Below are positions 44,650 to 56,336 of a stretch of DNA of 64,000 bases, piece by piece; the stretch's first letter is position 1, and the number at the start of each line of letters is the position of its first letter. Position numbers and translations under genes: made by a program. A model generated the notes under the pieces. The model saw nothing but the letters and a program-made list of their open reading frames with translations, was not told where the DNA came from and searched no databases. The DNA comes from Phaseolus vulgaris (taxonomy: Eukaryota > Streptophyta > Magnoliopsida > Fabales > Fabaceae): assembly GCF_000499845.2 (NCBI RefSeq), contig NC_023749.2, positions 15,400,698 to 15,464,697 on the forward strand. The letters run 5' to 3'.

Positions 44650-46071
44650 ACCCACATACACTTTTAAAAAGAACTTATAATAAGTTATTTAAAGGCTTTT
44701 GTTTAAATATATGATATTAATCGATAATTAGCTTTCTAATCGCATGCGTTACAATTGCGTAGAATATTAGCGAATTTTAGTTTTCAAGCCTTGAAATTAT
44801 TTTTTGAAAGTTGTTAATAAAATATATGATCAAAATTCTAAAATTTGGTTTTCATCTTTTGGTTCTTATATTATTAAAATTTCCAATTGATTTTCTCATT
44901 TTTAAATTAGCTTTAAAATTTGATCTTTCCACGACTGACACTAACAATTTCATCAAATGAACCAAATTGATGTTTATTTAAAAATAAAGGACTTAATGGA
45001 AGTTCTTTATTGGAGTAAGTTGAAATAAATTGTATAGATATATGAAAAATAAATAATTTAACCTAGAAAACACAAAAAAAATATAAATCTTTATTTTTTT
45101 TATTTCTTTAAAATTAACAAAACCATATTAATTAGTATGCAAAAAACCTGTAGCATCTTTATAGCTTTGAAGTAAATTTTGAAGATGAAATAAAAGTTAC
45201 ATTTTTTGTGGTCTTTTAAAAAAATGTATTTAGATATATTGTTAATATTTCTAACAATAAGAATTTAAAACTAGTTCCAAAACATTTATTTGTTGGGATT
45301 CATTTAGACTAAAAAAAATACATTATCTCCATATATCAGGTTAATAAAATCATTAATAAACAATTAGTTATTTACTTTATTAAGTTATTAGTGCTGTATT
45401 TATATAATTTAGTCTTACATTTATATAATTTATTCAATTTGATTCCTGTATTATTAAAAATTTAAATTAAATTTTAAAATTGACATTAATTTGATAGTTT
45501 CTATCATATTATTTTGTAATACTTTTTGTGTTGATGGAAGTGATCAAATTGACGTTAATAAAAGAAAGTCAAGAAATTTAATTGAATTGACATAGGCACT
45601 AAATTGAACAAATTATACAAAGAAGTATTTTTTTTATAAACATTCATTATATGCACAAATATTATTTGTGTTTGCTCTGTTCCATTGATATATTCTTAGG
45701 ATTATATCTTCTATTTATGAGTGGTTCATGTTTCTTGAGTTTAACAAAAATACAAGCCACAAACGAATGATATGAGTGATAGTAATAAGATATTCAATCC
45801 TCTTAAATAAAGTTTTAAATTAGCACTAAATACAAATAGATATTTGAAATTAAAAAATGAATTACTGAAATACTAATAAAATATATATGAAATTAAAAGA
45901 AAGTCTTCGGTCCACTTCATTGTATATAACATATAATATGATATAATAATAATAAGAAAAAGGGTAATTTTAAACAAGGAAAAGGAAATGAAGAATTGCC
46001 GCGTAATTAATTTTCATCGGTATTCCATTATTACCCTCCAAGCTCAAAACCATCCATCCTTCACCATTCTC
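44650..46071. other. AT-rich intergenic DNA
   Basis: No gene or repeat recognised. The right end is the promoter region of the small gene. Confidence 0.5.
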
Positions 46072-46079
46072 TATATATA
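46072..46079 (+). promoter_or_regulatory. TATA box of the small gene
   Basis: TATATATA lies about 115-120 bases upstream of the start codon, which would give a 5' leader of roughly 85-90 bases rich in C and T. Position and context fit a plant core promoter. Confidence 0.65.
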
Positions 46080-46194
46080 AGCCGTCAAACCCGATTAAAC
46101 AAACACATACTCTTCAATTTTCTCTCTGTTCTCCCATTTTTCCAGAAATATTTTCTCCACCCCAAAATTTTCTAGGCAGCCAAAAGCTTTCACC

Positions 46195-46538
46195 ATGAAC
46201 AAATCTGCCCTCCTAGCTGCCTCCGTTGCCGCCGTCACTGCCACCGCTGTTTCCCTCTCTTCCTCCGCCAAGTTCTCTATACAGGTACTCGCCTTCAAAT
46301 CCGAAATTTCTCTGTTTTTGTTGTGATTCTGTGTCAAACAGCGGGATCTGAAATTTTCATGTGAAAATTCTCCTTTTTTGGTGAAATTGAAACGAGCGTT
46401 TCGGTTGTGCAGGACGGCGGAGCGCGGAGAGATCACGGCGGGATCTCGCCGGTGGTGAGTGCGGCTTCGATGGAGAAGTTCGCGCCACGGTTCGACGGGT
46501 TGCGGTTCATCGAAACGCTGATTACTGCTCACAGATGA
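46195..46538 (+). CDS. Small two-exon protein, 71 residues, unknown function
   Basis: Exon 1 is 46195-46284 (30 codons) and exon 2 46413-46538 (41 codons plus TGA). The 128-bp intron is GTACTC..GTGCAG in phase 0. The start context is CACCATGAAC. The N-terminus, MNKSALLAASVAAVTATAVS, is an Ala/Val/Ser-rich hydrophobic segment (about 5-22) that may be a signal anchor or organellar leader. The C-terminus, FAPRFDGLRFIETLITAHR, is compact and looks conserved-type. GC-rich exons against an AT-rich intron and flanks, a TATA box, and clean splice sites support a real gene. I have an impression of similar short proteins in other plants but cannot name a family. No function is assigned. Confidence 0.75.
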
Positions 46539-48770
46539 AAGCGCGTTGCGGAAACGCGCTTTTGGGGTTTTCCCTTCAGCCTTTTTGATCTTGTGCTGTC
46601 TAGGAAATTAAGGGAAAAAACATGGAAAATGTTTGGATGTCATTTTTTAAGGTTGTTTTGGCATTTAGGTTGAGAAATTGAGTGAGAAATGGTAATACTA
46701 CGGAAATTGTTACTGTTTTGTGATGCTTTCTAGTGAGTTTTTTTCCACGCCTGTGTGAGTCGTGACTATTTATTTCTATGTAATCTATGAGGGAAATATA
46801 AAAAAAATCTATTAATTAATTAATTAATTCTTATTTTTTTTTGTCTGTTATGTTTGTCTATTATTGAGGATTTTATTTATATATATACATACATGCTTTA
46901 AATTTAATTTTTGTGTTTTGTTGCAACTGTTTCTTGTTTGATTTGGTAAAAACATGTTTGGGGCGTGTCTGATTACCTTTGTGAAGATGGGATGGTTTAG
47001 GAGTCGGGAGGGACCACACGTAGTATATTCGGTGCATCCTTTGAGTAATGCGTTATTTTGCACTTTGCATGGAGAGAAATAATAAGATTTTTTTTAACAA
47101 CTTTTTAAATAATTTGCATATTATTATATTAGATAGAGAAAAATTAAAAATAGAAAAATTAATATTGAAAAACATATAAAGGAAAAAGTTTTCTTTCTGA
47201 AAATTTCGTTATGGAATTTTAATTGATATAAACAAACCACTTAATAACTATGAGTAAAATTATGAGCGGGTCTTTTTATTTTTTTTCATGTGTAACTTTT
47301 TAGCCTCAAATTAAAAAGGTTGAACATTTTAAATCAATTGATTTTGATATTTTAGAAGGCAAAGTGTAGGAAAACTATCAATTTTGTCTTTATATAGTTA
47401 CATTCTCTTTTATGTGTTCTTTAAACAATAAGACTATTTAAGTAATCCTCAATTTATTAAACGTGTATTTAACTAAATCACGTTTATTACTTGACTTATA
47501 ATTCCAGAATTTAAAAAAATTGTAGTTTTGGTCACATTCAATTTTACTTACGTTGTACAATTAGACTAACATAAAAGAAACAAAACGGTATACAAAGTTG
47601 ATAATTGAGTAAAAATTGCAATTTTTTTTTAATTTAAAGACTAATATTGTGAAAAATAGAATGATCCAAATTGTTGACTCAATTAAAAAAAAAAAGTTAG
47701 AATGTAACCTATTTATTATTGTAGTTTCTAAGTTGATGTATTTTAGTAAATTTTATTATTGTAGTTTCTAAGTTGATGTATTTTAGTAAATGTTCTTGTC
47801 GATTGACTGAGTTGACGGTTGACTTCAGGTTGAATAATCCCTTTTGTATCTACTTCTTCAGGAACTGATTTCATATCTCCTTGTCGCACTAGAATAAGGC
47901 TTCATGAGACAAATGATGTCCTACCTGTTGATTACACTCCGACGATCAAGTTAATTAGAACTCATTGAAAACAACCAGTTAAGAAAATGTATAAAAAACA
48001 ACATATCTTTATCTGAAAACTTATCATTTTATTACCGTACATACAACACATACAACCATTCTCTCTCGACATAAACAAATCTTAATTACACTAAATTTTT
48101 AGTAATAGACTTAAACATAATAGTCTTTTAATTTAACACAATTACTTTTCGATGTCTGAATTTTCTTAGAGTAATTAGTCCTGAAAAACAAAAAAAAATC
48201 CTTCAAAACAATTAGCAAAACTTAGTCTTTCTAAAAAAAAAACTGTATGGGTCTCTTCTCATCTACACTATTAGTATTATCATTTAAAAGTGACCAACAA
48301 AGAAGATATTTATCACATTTTTTTCACTTATCCAACCAATTTCATTATTGAGAGGAACAAATATGACCTTTTTTTTTCTCATCAAAACTAAATATTTAAT
48401 AAGAATTTATAAAAATTGACATATTCTCACATGTCTTATTTTAGAGTGTATTCTCATTTTGTTATTAAGTAACAACATGAATAGAGTGAAAAGAAATAAA
48501 TTGTTTTTAAAGAACTAATTTCTACATATTTTTATTAAAAAACAAAACAAAATTATATCAAATTGAGATAATTAAAATACATTTTAACCTTTTTAATACA
48601 TCGATTGTTTTAAAATAAAAATAAAAACCCAAAATATATAAAGGTTTAATAGACACGTAATAATCTCACCAAAATTGTCTGGTGTGTTATATTTCCATTA
48701 AAAAAAATAGTTTTACCTTGACAGTTGGCTTTTACATTTATCAAAATATATATCATAAGATAATCATTTA
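46539..48770. other. Intergenic DNA with a 40-bp tandem duplication
   Basis: Includes the 3' flank of the small gene. Near 47713-47790 a 40-bp block containing ATTGTAGTTTCTAAGTTGAT occurs twice in tandem. A TTAATTAATTAATTAATT run lies at 46811-46828. No other feature recognised. Confidence 0.55.
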
Positions 48771-48774
48771 CAGA

Positions 48775-49100
48775 TTAAAATAATTAGTTAATATTATACT
48801 AAATTAGAAAATATTTTATAATCTAAAAAATTATGGATATATAAAATAATTTTTGTTATTAATAAAAATTTATAAAATAATTTATAAATTTTTATTTAAT
48901 TATTAACTATCAAAGTTTTAACTATTTATTATTTTATATTTTAAATTAGTTTTTATTAACCGTTTAGATACTAATTTAAAATATAAAGTATTAGTAATTA
49001 AAATCTTGATAGAAGGTAAATATTAATTTAGAAACTATTTTATAATTTTTTATTAGTAATAAAAATTGTTTTAGATATAAATATTTTTTTTTTTATATTT
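48775..49100. mobile_element. Decayed foldback MITE related to 21.7 kb
   Basis: Arms near 48850 (TTTGTTATTAATAAAAATTT) and near 49040-49065 (TTTTTATTAGTAATAAAAAT) are inverted repeats and resemble the arms of the CACTA-like element at 21719-22126. Termini are no longer recognisable. Confidence 0.5.
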
Positions 49101-50240
49101 TTCTACATAAATATTGATATAAAATATAATTCCAGTTAAAATAACCCTAAAAATATTTACAAAATTACATCTAAATTTTGTTCCCTCCTACCTGGACAGC
49201 ACGATCACCACTTCAACTTAACTTTTTACTTTTCTAAGAGATTAGGATCAAGGGTAGGGAACAGTCTAATCCTAATTAAGATAGAATAATACTCACAAAC
49301 TTAGATGAAGTTAAATGAGCTCGTACAATTATTAGTAGATAACTATTCCCTAACACATCGTGTTGAACAAAATCGAAATTGAATCAACTTTAATATTGAT
49401 ATGATTTGTTTCTTTTTTTGGATACGCCAACTATTTTTTATTACAGCTTCAACTTAATTATCCAATGCACTATGGTTTGTTCCCCAACAAGACATGATGC
49501 GTGAAGAAGGCCGCAAGAAAATTGATATTTCCAAAAAAACTCGTCCTCAACTTTTGATGAGATTCAAATGTTATACCATGATTTGAAAATTTTCCCCTTT
49601 TTGATGAGGAAATTTCCTAAAGCCCACTTTTTCTGTTTACATTAATCTCCTTTAGTCAAGGATGCTATTTTTGTCCATTAGCATAAAGCAATTCACTAAA
49701 ATTAAATGAGTGTTGGAAGGGGATGGGATATTGCTTCCTAGTCCCCAAAAGATGATGTGTGATGAATGGTTTTACATAAAGGTTGGGATCATGCACAAAA
49801 TAGTAATGGCAGGTGTGAAACAACCTTAAAAGAGTCTTACAAACATGTTGCTTAGGGTTTGGACTAGGTCAAGAATGGGAACTGTTGGACAAAGGTCCTT
49901 CAACTTCCAATTTAATCTTCATAGAAACTAATGGCCACGAGAATCTAGTAACATGGCAATGGTGTGGATGGGTCAGTGACTTCTTGTCCAGAAGCTACTG
50001 AGCTTGATTGTGTATTATTGTTTATAAGAAATTCTTTTAGGTTTGGAAAATTGAAGTTGACAAGTCAAGAAAAAAAAGGTTTTTTGATCGTTTTAGGAGA
50101 AAGATAAGCATCAAAAGTAAAAGTATGATTAATTTGAGTGATAAGTTACATAGAATTTGGGTGGGAAGTGTATTAAGTTCTGGAAAGACAGATGAGTGGG
50201 TAACGTTGCCTTAAAATGTAAATTATTGAGGTTGTTTTTT
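49101..50240. other. Intergenic DNA
   Basis: No gene recognised. The last 200 bases may include more upstream LINE sequence, but no domain is readable. Confidence 0.4.
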
Positions 50241-50249
50241 CCTATGTGT

Positions 50250-51335
50250 TGATAAAAATATTTTGTTGGAGCTTTGTGTGGTTTGAGAAAATAGTGTTTG
50301 GAGGTGGAATTTGGTGTGACAAAGAAGTCTGATTGAGTGGAAGAAGACTCGGGTCTGCCAACTTCTTGAGGATGTACATGAGACGAGTCTTGTCTTGGGT
50401 ATTGATGACAAGTGATCTTGTTCAGTTCTCGGTTAATTTGCTTACGGTTTATTAAAGGGAGAAATTGATGGGGTGCTCTCGAGTTATTACAATTTTTTTT
50501 GGAACATTAAGGTTTTTCCTGCGACCCAGGTTATGTCTTGGAGGGTGCTGGAAAACAAGATTGCTACTAAAGTTAATTTGGCTAGATGCAGGGTGGTGGT
50601 CGAAAGTGTTCTCTGTTGTTTGTGTGTGTGGATTAAAAAAAGGAGTTTACTAACCATCTGTTTTTTGCTTGTAGAATAATATGGTTAGTTTGGATTCGGT
50701 GCTTCTCATGGTTAGGCTTGTTGACGGTTGCTCCTAATGATCCCTTTTCACATTTCATTCCGTTTTCTATTTGTAATGCACTTGAGTCTATCAACTTAGT
50801 TTTGGGGAGTGTGTGGATCTTAGTGGTTTGGGAGATTTGGAGTCATAGGATTAAGGTCATCTTCAATGGCAGAGTGGTGGATCATTATAAAATATTCTCT
50901 TTGGCCCAATTGAAGGCTTGGTCTTGGGTTACTTCTAAAGTTTCATCTGCTTGCTTCTCCTTCTTTGACTGGTGTTTTGCTCCCTTGATTTGTTTGAATT
51001 CGATTTAAGTTGTATGCTTCTATTTAGGTATGCTAGACTTGATATTTTTTTGGGGGATTTGGTTGGGTGGTGTGTTGACTATATGTAAAGTTGTGACGAG
51101 TTTTACGTTTTGGTGATCTTTGTTTAGTTTGTTTGGAGTGTTGAACCTGTTGGTTTAACTTGTGACAAATTGTATTAATGCTTTGGTTTCTTTCGTTAGA
51201 TGGTAACTTTTCTCCGTTTGTTGGGGTGAATTGTTAGGAGATGTGTGCTTTATTTTCATGTGTTTGTATAAAGATTGGACTATCCTTGAAGTAGTTCTAT
51301 TTATTAATTCTTTCTTGCTGATAAAATTTTTTTAC
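50250..51335 (+). pseudogene. LINE ORF2 C-terminal remnant with 3' tail
   Basis: In shifting plus-strand frames it reads SLIEWKKTRVCQLLEDV near 50320-50370, then ATQVMSWRVLENKIATKVNLAR near 50525-50585, then LVVWEIWSHRIKVIFNG near 50820-50870, which correspond to the region before, within and after the zf-RVT domain of plant L1 ORF2. The cysteine cluster is broken. The 3' tail ends near 51330 with TATCCTTGAAGTAGTTCTA and CTTGCTGATAAAA, matching the 64-bp LINE insert at 4.48 kb. Several stops make it non-functional. Confidence 0.75.
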
Positions 51336-51750
51336 ATAAAAATTTAGAATTAATAACTTGATTAAAATAAATTGGATAAATAATTAGCTCATTACAATAA
51401 GTATTGATTTGTTTCTAGTATAAAAAATAATAATTTTAATATAAAAAATTTAATTTCGTTTCTTTTATTTGTATTCTTTAATTGATTAAGGTAATTAAGT
51501 ATTAGTTTTGGTCTTAAATAATTGTTATGTGTATTAGTATAAGGAAAAAAAAGTTAACGTTAAAATTAGCTCAAAAAAGTCTTTTACGCCTTTCGTTTTT
51601 TTTTTTTAAATTTAAATTTAAAAATCTTAGTATAATTTTGATCCTCGTACTTTTAAAGACCCAACATGTAAGAAATAAAAAATGTTAATTCTCATAATAT
51701 CACATTTATATAAACTTATTTGGAAATACAAGATATTAAAATGGTTAGTC
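51336..51750. other. AT-rich flank of the Copia element
   Basis: No feature recognised. The five bases next to the Copia LTR (TAGTC) do not match those at its other end (ATAAC). Confidence 0.5.
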
Positions 51751-51967
51751 TGAAGAAAAACAGTGTTTTGTATTTTGAAAGTAAAAGAAAACCTTAAGTG
51801 GCAGAGAAATTGGATTCTGTATCCATCAGAAACAGAGAAATTGTATTCAGCTTATTGTTACTGTAAAACAGAGGAAGCTCCTTTTTAAAAAGGGAAATAA
51901 ACGGATGTGATTGTTTTTGGTAACCGACAACCGCTAAGGGAATAAAAGCAATTAAATAATAATTACA
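51751..51967 (-). repeat. Copia 3' LTR (217 bp)
   Basis: Plus-strand ends TGAAGAAAAAC and TAATTACA; it is the minus-strand 3' LTR. It pairs with 62304-62520 with six differences and no indels. Confidence 0.95.
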
Positions 51968-51970
51968 ATA

Positions 51971-51980
51971 CCCTCCCCTC
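51971..51980 (-). promoter_or_regulatory. Copia polypurine tract
   Basis: On the minus strand GAGGGGAGGG stands three bases before the 3' LTR, the position of the plus-strand priming site for reverse transcription. Confidence 0.8.
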
Positions 51981-52724
51981 AAGCTGGATAATGAATACTC
52001 ATTATTCCAAGCTTGGAAATGATGTCTTGAAAATTAGAACGATTCAACGATTTGGTGAAGATATCAGCTGGTTGATCACAAGATTGAATGGGAAGAAGAT
52101 GAAAAAGTCCAGCATTTAACTTCTCTCGGACAACGTGGCAGTCGATGTCAATATGCTTGGTTCTTTCATGAAAAGTTGGATTCAAAGCTATGTGACGGGC
52201 AGCTTGATTGTCACAGTATAAAACTGTAGTAGCATTAGGCTTGATATTAAAATCATTAAGAAGATGAGTGAGCCACTGAACCTCACAAGTAGTAGTGGCA
52301 AGGGCACGGTATTCAGCTTCAGAGGAAGAGCGAGATACGGTGGTCTGCTTTTTGGACTTCCAAGAAATAAGAGAAGTGCCAAGAAAAATACAAAGTCCAG
52401 TCGTCGATCGCCTTCTATTTGGACATGCAGCCCAATCATAATCACTAAAGGCCTTCAATTGAATGTTATTGTCAGCAGCAAAAAAAATGCCTTGTGCAGG
52501 ATTGGCTTTTATGTACCGGAGAATATGTTGAGCAGCTTGATGATGATGAATGGTTGGCTATTGAACAAACTGACTAAGTAGATGTACAGCAAAGGTGATG
52601 TCAGGACGTGTGTTGGTTAAGTAGAGAAGTCGCCCAATTAATCTGCGGTAGGAATTGGCATTATGAAGAAAAGGCTTGTCTTCAAAAAGAACTTTGGTAT
52701 CATGAATCAAAGGAGTAGAGGCTG
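51979..52724 (-). pseudogene. Copia pol, RT end and RNase H (downstream part)
   Basis: Minus-strand reading continues pol after the Gypsy insertion. It contains SYRRLIGRLLYLTNTRPDI (end of RT connection), then a TAG at 52558-52560, then FSDYDWAACPNRRRSTTG, SSSEAEYRALA and ADIFTKSLN, the RNase H motifs of Copia. Removing the insert and one copy of GGCTG puts this frame in register with the upstream part. The single stop can be explained by a C-to-T change. Confidence 0.88.
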
Positions 52725-53410
52725 TGATGGCATTTCATGTGTTCTTCTTGAATCAAAGTAGTAAAAAGTGATGCGGAAGCAATGGGTGAGTGAAACAAAG
52801 CCCTCCTAGGAGTTGTGTTGGCTTTGAAGGTGCATGATGAGTGTGGTGTTTGAGTGGTTCGGCCAGCTCAAGGGAGAAAGGTGAAAGGATTGAAGTTTAT
52901 AGCCTAGATTTCTAGGAGAAGTAAAGCTAGTGCACAAAAATGGCAGCATAACATTACTCAATTAAACTTGTCAAATACAATGAGATAGCCTTCCTTTTTA
53001 TAGGCTATCTTGGACGTAATTTGTAAGCTGAATTACAAGAAAAAGAAAACCAAAAATTAAATCTAAATGCTAAGCCATGTGCCAAGCAATGACCGGCCAC
53101 ACAAACCTAGTTTCTAGAATGTTTCCATCAAAAGTGCTTTCTACACTATCCTATCTACTAAGTACCCCTAATGGGCCTTCATGTACCAATTACAAGGCTT
53201 TCCCAAACCGTAGCTTGATCCATGTGTGGTGAGCTAGACGGTCCTTCTAGATGCTCCTTATGTAGCCACTCCTTATCATGGTCTAGACGCTCCATATCTT
53301 AGGCTAGACGCTCATCTTTGAGTCTTAGACGCTCCTCTTCATAAGCTAGACGGTCTTAGCCTTGGAAGCTTGGCTTTCATAGTGTGGTGAGCTTGGGCCC
53401 TCCTCCATCA
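52725..53410 (-). repeat. Gypsy 3' LTR (686 bp)
   Basis: Plus-strand ends TGATGGCATTT and CTCCTCCATCA, giving inverted termini TGATGG..CCATCA. Differs from the other LTR by C versus T in AAGCCATGTG(C/T)(C/T)AAG-type context and A versus C in GACGCTC(A/C)TCTTTG. It contains several CTAGACG(C/G)TC words. Confidence 0.95.
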
Positions 53411-53420
53411 TCCCCTCCCT
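53411..53420 (-). promoter_or_regulatory. Gypsy polypurine tract
   Basis: Minus-strand AGGGAGGGGA directly abuts the 3' LTR. Confidence 0.8.
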
Positions 53421-53457
53421 CTTGAAAAGGATTTGTCCTCAAATCCAAGGCTTTTGC

Positions 53458-56336
53458 TTAGGGGATGGTTGTGGCTGGATGGTGTCCATCATCTCCTCCT
53501 TCATGAGAAGATCTATCCTCAGATGTGCATTCTTGATCTCGGATAGCAGCCTCTTGCTTCGTCAAGATGTATCCTCCCGGATCAAATGTCAATCTATGTG
53601 AATCCTGAAACAAAGCAAAGGAGTTAGGGTGAGCCTTTGGAAAACGATTAATTTTGTGAAGTTGCCATCTTTGTTTTTCGCTTGTTTTGGTCAACTTCTC
53701 ACAATATCTCCCTTTTGAGGGTTGTAGGTGCCCTCTAATCCTCTTATATTTTCTAAAATTTTCAAAAGTAGTTACTTTTTCCTTAGGCATAATACCTTTA
53801 GGAAATGGTGACAACTTTAAAAAGGCAAGAGGACTATGTTCATATACAACTTCAAATGGAGAGATATGAGTAATCTTGTGGACTACTCCATTGTATGCAT
53901 GTATAAAAGGAAAAGGATTCTCATCCCAAGAACTGTGGGTGTCCCTCATGATTTCGTGAAGCATAGAAGGGAGAGCTATGTTTTCAAATTTTGGAGCTCT
54001 ATTCCTTTTTTTTGAAAATAAATCATGGAGGCTTGTCACTTTTCTTAAGAAGAGTTTATCCACTTCCATGAAGAAAGAATCAAGACCTTTTGTTGTCCTA
54101 GGAAGCTCTAATATGAAATGTGTGTCTTCCCAAGTATCTTTTACAAAAGGTGAAGGAGTATAGAGTTCTTGAGACTTTGCTTTAGGTGTAGTTTGAAAAC
54201 AAGAGTTGTACCTAAAGTAATGTCTTTGAACCTCTTTTCTCATGGGTGACAAAAGTTTTCCTCTTAAAAGCTCTAGAGTTTCATCAATTCTCATTTGCCC
54301 CATGAGTTCTCCTTCTTGTAGACTTTTTCTCTTATGTGCAAAGAGAGTCTCGTTGGTACAACCATTGTTTATGAAAATTTGTACATTTTGCAATGGTTGT
54401 CTCAATAAGACATGGCAAGTTGTTCTAGGCACTACTTCATACAAAAATTGGTAGGTGCTTATAGATAACTTGTCATTCTTTTGGGGATATCTTAACACAT
54501 TGGAGAAATAGTCTTGATCTATGCAAGCTTCTTTTAAAGACTTTTCTTTTGTGCTCATGCTTGCAAGTGTTCCTTTACAATAGGAAAGGCTAGGTTGTTC
54601 AACAAGAAGCTTGTTTGTAAAGGTAGTTTCATTGTGCTTGACTTGTTGAATGACCTTGTGGGAAGGAACACTATTCTCCCACGCCTTTTGTTTCCCAAAT
54701 TTTTTTTCTTTTTCTATTTTTTCTTCATCCCTTTTGTGTTTCATTTGTATTTGGTCTTTTACCACTTGGGAATGTGGTAAAGGGCTAAGTACAAATCTTT
54801 TGTGCTTGTGGATGAAAGAAATCTCGTTAGTTAGACCATTATGCGAGGTTTTCTTATCAAATTGCCATGGTCTACCTAATAAGATGTGGCAAGCTTCCAT
54901 AGGTACTACATCACATAAAACATTGTCTTTGTAGTTACCTATAGAAAACTCGATTTCCACTTGTTTGTCTACACGTAGTTCTCCATCCTCATTGATCCAT
55001 TGTAAATTGTACGGTTTTGGATGAGGAACTACTTGTAGTTTTAATTTTTCAATCAATCTAGTGCTACAGCAATTGCAGCATGACCCACCATCCACAATAA
55101 GAGAGCATATATTTTCTAAAATATTGCATCTAGTATGAAAAATGTTCTCTCGTTGTGTCTCGTTGGATGCACTAGGTTGATTGTGGAGGATTCTTTGAAT
55201 CATCAATAAGTCCCCCTCCAAAGGATTTATCCTTTCTCCTTCCCCTTTTTCTTGAGTACTAGGTTCATCCTCACCACTTGTGTACTCATCTTTTCCTTTT
55301 AAAAACAAAACCCTTTGGTTTGGACATTGTGCTTGCACATGTCCTCTTCCAAAACATTTAAAACACTTGGTGTCCCTAGCACGGATGTATGGGGTGGAGG
55401 CATCTTTCACTAAGGGTTTGGTAGTTTCTTTGGATTCGTCTCTAGGTGTACTACCCTCCCTTTTAAAGTCTTTCTTGGGATAAGAGTTGGAGTAAGAACC
55501 CACCCTTAGATTTGAAGTTTTGCGCAAATTTTGTTGTTCAACTTTAATGCAAAGTTGAACCAAATCATTCAAGTCTTGGTAGGGTAATAGTTCTACTCGA
55601 TCCCTTATCTCAAGGTTGAGCCCACTTAGAAACCTAGATATGGTGGTGGTTTCTTCCTCTCTAATGGATGCTCTCATCATGTAGAGCTCCATTTTCTGCC
55701 TATACTCTTCCACACTTAAGTTCTTTTGTTGGAGTCTTTGGAGCTTGTCCATCAACTCCCTATGGTAGTAGGAAGGTATGTGGCGACGTCTTAGGGCTCC
55801 CCTAAGGTCATTCCAATATTCTATGGAAGGCTCCCTATGAAGACGTCGGTCTCTCTCTAAAGAGGTCCACCAATACATGGCATTGCTTTGGAAACTAAGG
55901 GTTGCTAAGGGTACCTTCCTCTCTTCACTCACCCTATGGCAAGCAAAGAGTTGCTCTACTTTCATCTCCCAATCTAGGTAGGCCTCTACGTCTTCCTTAC
56001 CATAGAAATGGGGTAGGTCTACCCTTACTTCCTTTGGGCTCTCTTGCTCCCTTTGTCTAGTTCTTCTAGGGGGTGGTTGGTAATAATCATTGATTCTACG
56101 GCTTCCCTCCCCTAGAGACTCAATACTTTGAGAATGGGATGCATGAGTTTTTTTTTTTATTTTTGTGATTTTTGTGACTTCTCTTCTTGAGCTTTAGCCA
56201 ACTCATTGATTTTGTTCTCATTCTCCAATTGTCTAAAAGATATCAATTGTACCGCTTGGGATACTTCTTTTAAAAGAGTTTTCAAAGATTTTACTTCACT
56301 TTCTATAGACTTTGGAGAGTGAGAAGAAGAAGACAT
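53458..56336 (-). CDS. Gypsy Gag-protease polyprotein with integrase remnant
   Basis: The main frame (53458-55965 from an internal Met, 835 codons, but open back to about 56150) holds a retrotransposon Gag domain (about residues 1-145), a CCHC knuckle (C201, C204, H209, C214), and a retropepsin-like region with the catalytic-type DGGS at 292-295 and HILLGRPW at 360-367. A second, diverged piece of that protease region follows at 511-547. Residues about 680-722 (SSWDENPF..AYN, ISPFEVVYEHSPL) are the end of an integrase. RT, RNase H and integrase catalytic residues are missing. The natural start is probably ATG at 56336 (MSSSSHSPKS), but the frame shifts at an 11-base A-run (56148-56158). The element lies inside the Copia RT. 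Confidence 0.85.

Noticed and set aside
46095..46532. 145-codon minus-strand open stretch
   Set aside because: It is antisense to the two-exon small gene, spans its intron and leader, and has no domain.
50718..51008. 96-codon open stretch as an independent gene
   Set aside because: It is the C-terminal part of a broken LINE ORF2 with the LINE 3' tail following.
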